This document shows positions 1 to 6,929 of a DNA stretch of 64,000 nt, in pieces (position 1 is the stretch's first letter; each line of letters opens with the position of its first letter). This DNA comes from Nocardioides kongjuensis. GTDB lineage: Bacteria > Actinomycetota > Actinomycetes > Propionibacteriales > Nocardioidaceae. Made by a program: the position numbers and the translations under genes. The DNA is taken from the NCBI RefSeq assembly GCF_013409625.1, contig NZ_JACCBF010000001.1, positions 4,653,001-4,717,000 of the forward strand. Direction: 5' to 3'. The notes beneath the pieces are model-generated. The model had not been told where the DNA came from and ran no database searches. It saw only the letters and a list, made by a program, of their open reading frames with translations.

Positions 1-101
1 GCCGGGGCGGGCGCGGCGGCCGACTCGGCGGACTTCTTCTTCCGCCCGAACAGCTTGGGCGGCTCCAAGCTGAGCTTCAGCTTGTCCTGCTCGTCTGACA
101 T
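1..101 (-). CDS. Hypothetical protein, N-terminal fragment only
   Basis: The reverse strand opens with an ATG at 101 and reads without a stop to the window edge, so only about 33 residues are visible. The peptide starts MSDEQDKLKLSLEPPKLFGR, then a Lys-rich patch and an Ala/Pro-rich stretch. This looks like a charged, low-complexity cytoplasmic N-terminus ahead of a domain outside the window. I do not recognise the family. The start is supported by the open frame and the coding-like composition; no strong ribosome binding site is obvious upstream. Confidence 0.55.
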   Translation of the reverse strand, partial: MSDEQDKLKLSLEPPKLFGRKKKSAESAAAPAP

Positions 102-237
102 GGCATGCAGTGTGTCACGAACGCACAGGTGATCGACGGGTGGCCGCAGGGCGACACGGCGACGCGCGCACGGTAAAGAATCCGGCGAAAACGTCGCGGG
201 GGCGGACCCGGTCTCGCCGGATCCGCCCCTCACGCTG

Positions 238-311
238 TCGGGCTGACAGGATTTGAACCTGCGGCCTCCTCGTCCCGAACGAGGCGCGCTACCAAACTGC
301 GCCACAGCCCG
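238..311 (-). tRNA. tRNA-Pro (anticodon CGG)
   Basis: The reverse complement folds as a complete tRNA cloverleaf. The 7-bp acceptor stem is CGGGCTG/CAGCCCG, the anticodon stem is CCTCG/CGAGG around the loop TTCGGGA, and the T arm is GCAGG-TTCAAAT-CCTGT. The anticodon is CGG, which reads the proline codon CCG. The discriminator base is A at 238, and CCA is not encoded. It stands alone between the partial gene at the left edge and the metallophosphoesterase gene. Confidence 0.96.
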
Positions 312-403
312 CCGATCATGGGCTTCGCAGAAGCCCACTCACAAGCACGGGAGCATAGCGGAGCAAGGGCCCGGACCTGCAATCGGGATACCCCCGCCGG
401 GGA

Positions 404-1333
404 TCACCGCGGCTGGAGCGTGAGCAGCGTGGCCTCGGGACGGCAGGCGATCCGGACCCGGGTGTACGGGTTGGTGCCGAGGCCGGCCGACACGTGCAGC
501 CAGGCCGAGCCCGGGTCGCCGGGGCGGGAGTCGGCGGGGTGGCGGTGCAGGCCGCGAGCGCGGGCCGGCTCGAGGTCGCAGTTGGTGGCGTACGCGCGCG
601 AGCCGCCCGGCCACGGCAGCCGGACCTGGCCGCCGTGGGTATGGCCGGCGACGATGGCGTCGTACCCGTCGGCGGCGAACTGGTCCAGCACCCGCAGGTA
701 CGGCGCGTGCGCGACCGCGAGCCGCAGGTCGGCCGTGGCGTCGGCGGGGCCGGCGACGGCGGCGAGGTCGTCGTACTCGAGGTGCGGGTCGTCGACGCCG
801 GCGAAGGCCAGCACCGCCTCGCCGACCTTGACCTGCTCGCGGCGGTTGGTGAGGTCGACCCAGCCAGCACCGGTGAGGCCGGCGCTGAGGTCGCGCCACG
901 GCAGCTGCGGGACGTGGGTGTGGCGGGTGCCGTCGTCCGGCAGCAGGTAGCCGATCGGGTTGCGGAAGCCGGGCTCGAAGTAGTCGTTGGAGCCGTGCAC
1001 GAACACACCCGGGCGCTCGAGCAGCCCGCCGAGGCTGTCGAGCACGGCGGGCACGGAGTCGCGGTGGGCCAGGTTGTCGCCGGTGTCGATGACCAGGTCG
1101 GGCTCGAGCCGCGCGAGCCCGCGCAGCCACTCCTGCTTGCGGGTCTGGCCGGGGGTCATGTGGAGGTCGCTGAGGTGCAGCACCCGCACCGGCCGCATCC
1201 CGGCGGGCAGCACCCGCAGGTCGAGCCGGCGCAGCGTGTACTGACGGGCCTCCCAGGCGGCGTACGACGTCACCGCCGCCCCGAGGCCCGCCCCGACGCC
1301 GGCGCTCCGCAGCAGCGCACTCCCGAATCCCAT
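404..1333 (-). CDS. Calcineurin-like metallophosphoesterase, membrane-anchored
   Basis: This is a roughly 309-residue YkuE-type phosphoesterase. The metal-binding motifs appear in order: HLSDLHM near residue 55, DTGDN, GSNDYF (in the place of the usual GNHD), and GHTHGGQ near the C-terminus. The N-terminus (MGFGSALLRSAGVGAG) is hydrophobic and probably tethers the protein to the membrane. I chose the ATG at 1333 rather than the upstream ATG at 1366 because that one lies inside the start region of the divergent yqeY gene. The orthologous gene accompanies ponA in mycobacteria (Rv3683) and in streptomycetes, which suggests an envelope role. The physiological substrate is unknown. Confidence 0.88.
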   Translation of the reverse strand: MGFGSALLRSAGVGAGLGAAVTSYAAWEARQYTLRRLDLRVLPAGMRPVRVLHLSDLHMTPGQTRKQEWLRGLARLEPDLVIDTGDNLAHRDSVPAVLDSLGGLLERPGVFVHGSNDYFEPGFRNPIGYLLPDDGTRHTHVPQLPWRDLSAGLTGAGWVDLTNRREQVKVGEAVLAFAGVDDPHLEYDDLAAVAGPADATADLRLAVAHAPYLRVLDQFAADGYDAIVAGHTHGGQVRLPWPGGSRAYATNCDLEPARARGLHRHPADSRPGDPGSAWLHVSAGLGTNPYTRVRIACRPEATLLTLQPR

Positions 1334-1369
1334 TCGTCCAGTCTCGCCCACGGCGGGCAGAATCAAGGC

Positions 1370-1828
1370 ATGAGCACCCTCAAGGACCAGCTGCGCACCG
1401 ACCTCACGACCGCCATGAAGGCCCGCGACGAGGTCCGGTCGTCGACGCTGCGGATGATCCTCACCGCCGTGACCAACGCCGAGGTCGCCGGAAAGGTCGC
1501 CAAGGAGCTCACCGACGACGAGGTCCTCACCGTGCTCGCGGCCGAGGCCAAGAAGCGCCGCGAGGCCGCGGTTGCGTTCGAGGAGGGCGAGCGCCCCGAG
1601 AGCGCTGCCAAGGAGCGTGCCGAGGCCGCGGTCATCCAGGACTACCTGCCCGAGCAGCTCGGCCCCGAGGAGATCGCCGCGATCGTCACCGCCGCCGTCG
1701 AGCAGGCCGGTGCTGCGGGCGCCGGGCCCAAGGCCATGGGCCAGGTGATGGGCATCGTGCAGCCGCAGGTCAAGGGTCGCGCCGACGGCGCTGCCGTCGC
1801 CGCGGAGGTACGCCGCCAGCTCGGCTGA
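1370..1828 (+). CDS. GatB/YqeY domain protein
   Basis: This 152-residue protein is a YqeY-family member consisting only of the domain that resembles the tRNA-binding tail of GatB. It starts MSTLKDQLRTDLTTAMKARD and carries the family's IQDYLPEQL segment and a C-terminal GQVMG...VKGRADG motif. It is divergent from the phosphoesterase gene, with 36 bp between the two starts. A CAGAAT hexamer at 1358-1363 lies 6 bp before the ATG, which suits a leaderless transcript. Its precise function is not established; free-standing YqeY proteins are thought to act on tRNA or amide transfer. Confidence 0.9.
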   Translation: MSTLKDQLRTDLTTAMKARDEVRSSTLRMILTAVTNAEVAGKVAKELTDDEVLTVLAAEAKKRREAAVAFEEGERPESAAKERAEAAVIQDYLPEQLGPEEIAAIVTAAVEQAGAAGAGPKAMGQVMGIVQPQVKGRADGAAVAAEVRRQLG

Positions 1829-1852
1829 CGCGTGCGGCGGAACGGTCGGGGG

Positions 1853-4177
1853 TCAGCCCCGGCCGTTCCCGTGGCCCTTGTTCTTCTTCCCCTTGCCCTT
1901 CTTGACCTTGGGCGTGCCGTCGGAGACGTAGAGCGTGACGGTGTCGCCGGAGGCGAGGCGCGCGCCGGTGCCGGGCGCCGAGTAGGCGACCAGGCCCTGG
2001 CCGACCGCGGAGTCGACGGTGCCGCCGTTGACGACCGTGAAGCCGAGGCCCTCGAGGGTCGCCTTCGCGTCGTCGTACGACTTCCCGGACACGGCCGGGA
2101 CCGTGATCAGCAGGCCGCGTACGTCGCTCGAGGACGGGCGGGTGAAGTCGACGTCGTCGAGCAGCGGGGCCACCGCCTTGAAGGCGTCACCCCAGATCGG
2201 GCCGGCGGTCGTGGAGCCGGAGGACGAGTACAGGGTCCGGCCGCCCACGGCCTTGCCGTCGAGCGACTCGGGGTGGCCCTGCGGGTTCACGCCGGCGACC
2301 ATCGCCGCGCCGGCGAGGTTGGGCGTGTAGCCGACGAACCACACCGCCTTGTTGTCGCTGGTGGTACCGGTCTTGCCGGCCGCGGGCTGGCCCGGGTACT
2401 GCGCGGCAGCGAAGCCGCCGGAGGAGACCACGCCGCGCAGCACGTCGTTGACCGCGTTCGCGACGGGACTGGCGAGCACCTGGGTGCACTGCTTCTCGTA
2501 CTTCTTCAGCACGTTGCCCTGCGCGTCGGCGATCTCGGTGACGGGACGGGCGTCGCAGTGCAGGCCCTGGGCGGCGAAGGTCGCGTAGGCCTCGGCCATC
2601 TCGAGCGGGCTCACGTCGGCGATGCCCAGGGTGAACGACGGGACCTGCGCGGCCTTGGTGAGCTCGGTGATGCCCATCTCGCGGGCCAGCTTCCACGGCT
2701 CGCAGATGCCGGTCGCCTTCTCGAGGTTCACGAAGAAGGTGTTGACCGACTTCTGGGTTCCCTCGTAGAGGTTCGGCGCCGCCGAGGCGCTGGTCGAGTT
2801 CTTCGGGCTCCAGGTCTCGCTGCTCTGGTAGGGCCCGTCGCAGGTCGTGAAGTCACGGAGGTTGACGGTCAGCGTCTGCGGCGCGGGGAAGCGCTGGGTC
2901 AGCGGGATGTCCTGGTTGATCGCCGAGGCGAGCACGAACGCCTTGAACGTCGAGCCGGGCTGGAAGCCGGCCGCGTCGCCGTACCGCGTGGGCACGGTGT
3001 AGTTGAGGAAGGTCTCGCCCTTCTTCTTGCCCATCGGCCGCGACTGGGCCAGGCCCTTGACGTTGCCGGTCCCGGGCTCGATGAGCGCGAGGCCGCCGAT
3101 GGCCTGGTCGTCCTTGTAGACGTGCGCGGCGACGGCAGCGTTCGCGGCCTTCTGGTAGCGCAGGTCGACGGTCGTCTTGATGGTGAGGCCGCCGTTGAAG
3201 ATCAGCCGCTTGCGCTCCTGCTCGGTGGCGCCCAGGGCGGGGTCGGCCATCAGCCAGCGCACGACGTAGTCGCAGAAGAACTGGGCCTCGGAGTTGACGC
3301 AGCCGTTGGGCTGCTCCTGAACGTGCAGGCCGAGCTTGCGGTCCTTGGCCTTGTCGGCGTCGGCCTGCGAGATCACGCTCAGCTGGGCCATCCGCTCGAG
3401 CACGACGTCGCGACGGACCTTGGCCTGGGCGGCGTTCCGCGTCGGGTTGTAGGCCTCGGGGCTCTGCACGAGACCGGCCAGCAGCGCGGCCTGGCGCAGC
3501 TTGAGGTCCTTGGCGTTGACGCCGAAGAAGTGCTGGGCGGCCGCCTGGATGCCGTACGCGCCGTCACCGAAGTACGCCGTGTTGAGGTACCGCTCGAGGA
3601 TCCAGTCCTTGCTGTGCCGCTTCTCGAGGGCGATCGCGTAGCGCAGCTCGCGCAGCTTGCGGCCGTAGCTGTCCTCCTTGGCGGCCCGGATCGCCTCCTT
3701 GTCGCCCTCCGCCTGGGTGATCAGGGTCAGCTTCACCAGCTGTTGGGTGATCGAGGACCCACCCTGGGCGACGCCACCGGCCGCCTGGTTGGTGAGCAGC
3801 GCGCGCAGCGTGCCCTTCAGGTCGAGTGCGCCGTGCTGGTAGAAGCGGAAGTCCTCGATCGCGACGATCGCCTCGACCATGGTCCGCGAGATCTGGCGCA
3901 GCGGGACGTTGACCCGGTTCTGGTCGTAGAGCGTCGCGATCGTCTTGCCCTCGGCGTCCTGCACCTCGGTACGCTGCGGGAGCTGCTCGGTCTCGAGCTC
4001 CTGGGGCAGGTCGTCGACCGACTCGGAGACGTTGCGCGCGGAGAAGCCGAGCACGCCGGCGAACGGGATCGCCAGGCCGGAGACGACGACGCCGAGCACG
4101 ACTGCGACGAGCAGCATCACGCCGAGGTGGGATGCGACCTTCCCGGGGGGCAGGCCGTCGAACCGGGTGCGAGACAT
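1853..4177 (-). CDS. ponA: Class A penicillin-binding protein with PASTA domain
   Basis: This bifunctional peptidoglycan synthase has 774 residues. A membrane anchor lies at about 18-42. The GT51 glycosyltransferase follows, with catalytic EDF at 108-110 and the GGSSITQQ motif near 139-146. The transpeptidase has S409xxK412, SVN at 477-479 and KTGT at 602-605. One PASTA domain (about 690-753) precedes a Lys/Gly-rich tail. It polymerises and cross-links glycan strands outside the membrane. TACCCT (4184-4189, read on the minus strand) sits 6 bp before the ATG, so the transcript is probably leaderless. Its position between the phosphoesterase and wblA matches ponA2 of M. tuberculosis. Confidence 0.96.
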   Translation of the reverse strand: MSRTRFDGLPPGKVASHLGVMLLVAVVLGVVVSGLAIPFAGVLGFSARNVSESVDDLPQELETEQLPQRTEVQDAEGKTIATLYDQNRVNVPLRQISRTMVEAIVAIEDFRFYQHGALDLKGTLRALLTNQAAGGVAQGGSSITQQLVKLTLITQAEGDKEAIRAAKEDSYGRKLRELRYAIALEKRHSKDWILERYLNTAYFGDGAYGIQAAAQHFFGVNAKDLKLRQAALLAGLVQSPEAYNPTRNAAQAKVRRDVVLERMAQLSVISQADADKAKDRKLGLHVQEQPNGCVNSEAQFFCDYVVRWLMADPALGATEQERKRLIFNGGLTIKTTVDLRYQKAANAAVAAHVYKDDQAIGGLALIEPGTGNVKGLAQSRPMGKKKGETFLNYTVPTRYGDAAGFQPGSTFKAFVLASAINQDIPLTQRFPAPQTLTVNLRDFTTCDGPYQSSETWSPKNSTSASAAPNLYEGTQKSVNTFFVNLEKATGICEPWKLAREMGITELTKAAQVPSFTLGIADVSPLEMAEAYATFAAQGLHCDARPVTEIADAQGNVLKKYEKQCTQVLASPVANAVNDVLRGVVSSGGFAAAQYPGQPAAGKTGTTSDNKAVWFVGYTPNLAGAAMVAGVNPQGHPESLDGKAVGGRTLYSSSGSTTAGPIWGDAFKAVAPLLDDVDFTRPSSSDVRGLLITVPAVSGKSYDDAKATLEGLGFTVVNGGTVDSAVGQGLVAYSAPGTGARLASGDTVTLYVSDGTPKVKKGKGKKNKGHGNGRG

Positions 4178-4240
4178 GCGGTCAGGGTACGGGACCCTGC
4201 CCCACGGCCCCGACTCGTCGGGGGTCGGGCACCGGCTCCC

Positions 4241-4264
4241 TGCCTAGTCCTATGTGACTAGGCA
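4241..4264. promoter_or_regulatory. Perfect 9-bp inverted repeat between ponA and wblA (candidate operator)
   Basis: TGCCTAGTC and GACTAGGCA form a perfect inverted repeat with a 6-bp spacer. It lies in the 206-bp divergent intergenic region, about 52 bp upstream of the ponA start and 120 bp upstream of wblA. The symmetry and spacing suit a dimeric regulator. I cannot name the regulator. A short RNA hairpin is possible, but no T-tract follows. Confidence 0.45.
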
Positions 4265-4383
4265 GGTTGGGCCCGATGAGTGATATCCAGTTTGGCGATC
4301 CTCCTTTACTTTGGAGCGGTCGAGGAGACCGAGCGCTGTGGGGGCGACGGCTCTTCGGATGTGGGAAGTACAGGGGACAACAC

Positions 4384-4665
4384 ATGTGGGTTGAGGATTG
4401 GGCGCCGCGCGCCGCCTGCCGGGACCAGCAGCCGGACCAGCTGTTCGTCCGTGGCGCTGAGCAGAACAAGGCGAAGCAGGTCTGCACCAGCTGCGCCGTA
4501 CGCACCGAGTGCCTCGCCGAGGCGCTCGACAACCAGATCGAGTGGGGTGTCTGGGGCGGCATGACCGAGCGGGAGCGTCGTGCTCTCCTCCGTCGTCGTC
4601 CGGCTGCCTCGTGGCGCAAGGTCCTCGAGGACGCGCGCGACGAGCAGACCATCCCCGCCGTCTGA
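4384..4665 (+). CDS. wblA: WhiB-family [4Fe-4S] transcriptional regulator, WblA/WhiB4 type
   Basis: The 93-residue protein has four cluster cysteines at 12, 34, 37 and 43 (a C-x21-CxxC-x5-C spacing) and the GVWGG turn at 55-59, followed by an Arg-rich DNA-binding tail. The start at 4384 has AGGGGA just upstream and gives MWVEDW, close to Streptomyces WblA. An in-frame ATG at 4276 would add 36 residues but lacks a comparable ribosome site. Neighbouring ponA and Get3-like ATPases reproduce the wblA/whiB4 context. Known members respond to O2/NO through the cluster and control development, redox balance and secondary metabolism. Confidence 0.94.
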   Translation: MWVEDWAPRAACRDQQPDQLFVRGAEQNKAKQVCTSCAVRTECLAEALDNQIEWGVWGGMTERERRALLRRRPAASWRKVLEDARDEQTIPAV

Positions 4666-4703
4666 CGGGAGACAACCGCCTTCTCCGGCGCTGCTGGCCT
4701 CGG

Positions 4704-5888
4704 TCAGTGGCGTCGGGCGAGGAGGTTGCCGACCCGGCGCAGGCCGTCGAGGTCGTGCACGTCACCGGCGAGCGCCGGTACGACGGCCGTCGCCACCTGG
4801 GGGTGCGCGGTCGCGAACCGCTCCCGCAGCGTGCGCTCGCGCTCGACCATGCGCACCCGGTCGGCGTGCAGCCGGAGCAGCCCGGCGGTCAGCGAGCCGT
4901 CGCCGGTACGCCGCAGCCGCTCGGCCGCGGTCATCGCCTCGTCGGCCGACAGCTCGCCGCCCGGGTCCGGGCTGGCGCGGTTGACGACCAGGCCGGCCAG
5001 CGGCATCTCGTCCTCGCTGAGCCGCTCGACGAAGTACTCCGCCTCGCGCAGCGCGTCCGCCTCGGGCGCGGCGACCACGAGGAACGCCGTGCCGTCGGCC
5101 TTGAGCAGCGAGTAGGTCTGCTGCGCGCGCTGCCGGAACCCGCCGAAGACGGTGTCGAGCGCGGTGACGAAGGTCTGCAGGTCCTTGAGGAACTGCGCCC
5201 CCAGGATCTTGGTCAGCGCGTTGGTGATCAGGCCGATCCCGGCCGTCATCAGCTTGGCCGGCCCCTTCGCGGGCATCAGCAGCAGCCGCACGAACCGGCC
5301 GTCCAGGAAGCTGGAGAGGCGCTCGGGTGCGTCGAGGAAGTCGAGTGCCGAGCGCGACGGCGGGGTGTCGACGACGATCAGGTCGTAGGTCCCGGAGTCC
5401 TGGGCATCGCGGTGGATCTGGCCGAGCTTCTCCATGGCCATGTATTCCTGCGTGCCCGCGAACGAGCTCGACAGCGCGATGTAGAACGGATTGGCCAGGA
5501 TCTGCCTGGCCTTCTCCGGGCTGGCCTGGGAGAGCACCACCTCGTCGAAGGTGCGCTTCATGTCGAGCATCATCGCGTCGAGGTGGCCGCTGCCCTGCAC
5601 GCCGGTGACCGGTCGCGGGGTGTTGTCGAGCTCCTCGATCCCCATCGACTGCGCGAGCCGGCGGGCCGGGTCGATGGTGAGCACGACGACCTTCCGGCCG
5701 CGCTCGGCGGCGCGCAGCGCGAGCGCCGCGCTGGTCGTGGTCTTGCCGACGCCACCGGAGCCGCAGCACACGATGATCCCGGTCCGGGGGTCGTCGAGCA
5801 GGGCGTCGACGTCGAGCGGGTCGGCGTGGTGGCCGGGGCCGGTGGCGGGACCGACACGGGAGGGACGGTGGGCGCTGCTGCGGGCCAT
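4704..5888 (-). CDS. ArsA/Get3-like anion-transporting ATPase (second subunit)
   Basis: This 394-residue P-loop ATPase has a deviant Walker A (CGSGGVGKTTTSAA) and a switch-type VVDTPPSRSALDF motif, both typical of the ArsA/Get3 SIMIBI class. It lies 5 bp downstream of the paralogous ATPase gene and is probably cotranscribed with it. The pair corresponds to Rv3680/Rv3679 next to whiB4. The mycobacterial pair has been described as Get3-like ATPases affecting envelope/redox phenotypes; arsenite export is unlikely because no arsB or arsR is nearby. The start ATG follows GGGATGG directly after the upstream stop codon. Confidence 0.9.
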   Translation of the reverse strand: MARSSAHRPSRVGPATGPGHHADPLDVDALLDDPRTGIIVCCGSGGVGKTTTSAALALRAAERGRKVVVLTIDPARRLAQSMGIEELDNTPRPVTGVQGSGHLDAMMLDMKRTFDEVVLSQASPEKARQILANPFYIALSSSFAGTQEYMAMEKLGQIHRDAQDSGTYDLIVVDTPPSRSALDFLDAPERLSSFLDGRFVRLLLMPAKGPAKLMTAGIGLITNALTKILGAQFLKDLQTFVTALDTVFGGFRQRAQQTYSLLKADGTAFLVVAAPEADALREAEYFVERLSEDEMPLAGLVVNRASPDPGGELSADEAMTAAERLRRTGDGSLTAGLLRLHADRVRMVERERTLRERFATAHPQVATAVVPALAGDVHDLDGLRRVGNLLARRH

Positions 5889-5893
5889 GATCG

Positions 5894-6892
5894 CTATGCC
5901 ATCCCTTGCGCTCGGAGGAGGCCGGCGAGCTCGTAGAGCCCGCCGAGGTCGATGCCGCCCGCCATCCGCGGCAGCTCGTACGACGGCACGTCGAGCCCGG
6001 CGACCAGCTCGCGCTGCGAGTCCTCGAGCGCCCGGCGCTCGGCGTGGTCGGCGGCCTCCGCGAGCAGGCCGTCGACGAGGGCGGGGCTGACGGTGATGCC
6101 GCCGGCGGCGAGGTCGGCCTCGATCCGGTCGCGGTCGAGGGTGCCGGCGCGGGCGGCCGCGAGGTCGTCGGCGTCGAGGTCGCGGGGCCGGACCTGGTTG
6201 ACGATCACGCCGCCCACGGGCAGCTTCGCCGTCCGCAGCTCGGCGATGCCGTCGGCGGTCTCCTGCACCGGCATCTCCTCGAGCACGGTGACCAGGTGCA
6301 CGGCGGTGCGCGGGGAGCGGAACAGGGTCATCATCGTGTCGGACTGGGCCTTGATCGGTCCGACCTTCGCCAGGCCGGCGAGCTCGTTGCTGACGTTGAG
6401 GAACTGCGTGATCCGGCCGGTCGGCGGCGCGTCGAGCACGACGGCGTCGTACTCGATGGCGGACTTGTTGCGGCTGTTGCGCTGCACGGCCTCGTAGACC
6501 TTGCCGGTCAGCAGCACGTCGCGCACGCCGGGCGCGATGGTCGTGGCGAACTCGATGACGCCGAAGCGGTCGAGGGCCTTGCCGGCCCGGCCGAGCCGGT
6601 AGTACATCGAGAGGTACTCCAGGAGCGCGGACTCGGCGTCGATGTGCAGCGCGTGCACGACGCCGCGACCGCCGTCCTCGTCGGGGAGGCCGGTCGTCAG
6701 CCGCCGCTCCTGGTAGGGCAGCGGGTCGACGTCGAACATCCGGGCGATGCCCTGGCGGCCCTCGACCTCGCACAGGAGCACGTTCCTGCCCCGGGTCGCG
6801 AGGGCGAGCGCGAGGGCCGACGCGACGGTCGACTTGCCCGTGCCGCCCTTGCCGGTGACGACGTGGAGACGCACCTTCGGCCAATCGCTCAC
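5894..6892 (-). CDS. ArsA/Get3-like anion-transporting ATPase (first subunit)
   Basis: This 332-residue protein begins MSDWPKVRLHVVTGKGGTGK, placing the KGGTGKST Walker A at residues 14-21, and it has a VVLDAPPTGR switch region. Its length is short for a full Get3, and it probably pairs with the downstream paralogue as a heterodimer. The GTG start at 6892 is preceded by TAGGCT (6900-6905, minus strand) with a 7-bp gap, so the operon mRNA appears leaderless. The divergence of the two paralogues suggests separate roles in one complex; the cargo is unknown. Confidence 0.9.
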   Translation of the reverse strand: MSDWPKVRLHVVTGKGGTGKSTVASALALALATRGRNVLLCEVEGRQGIARMFDVDPLPYQERRLTTGLPDEDGGRGVVHALHIDAESALLEYLSMYYRLGRAGKALDRFGVIEFATTIAPGVRDVLLTGKVYEAVQRNSRNKSAIEYDAVVLDAPPTGRITQFLNVSNELAGLAKVGPIKAQSDTMMTLFRSPRTAVHLVTVLEEMPVQETADGIAELRTAKLPVGGVIVNQVRPRDLDADDLAAARAGTLDRDRIEADLAAGGITVSPALVDGLLAEAADHAERRALEDSQRELVAGLDVPSYELPRMAGGIDLGGLYELAGLLRAQGMA

Positions 6893-6929
6893 CCGACGGA
6901 GCCTAGTGGTGCGCCCCCACGTCAGGGGA

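Noticed and set aside
1832..4261. Very long plus-strand open frame (809 codons) opposite ponA
   Set aside because: It is a high-GC antisense shadow of the PBP gene; the minus strand carries all catalytic motifs and the plus translation is low-complexity Arg/Gly/Val.
4276..4383. Longer WblA with start ATG at 4276
   Set aside because: The extra 36 residues are not WhiB-like and a good ribosome site precedes the ATG at 4384, whose product aligns with the known WblA N-terminus.
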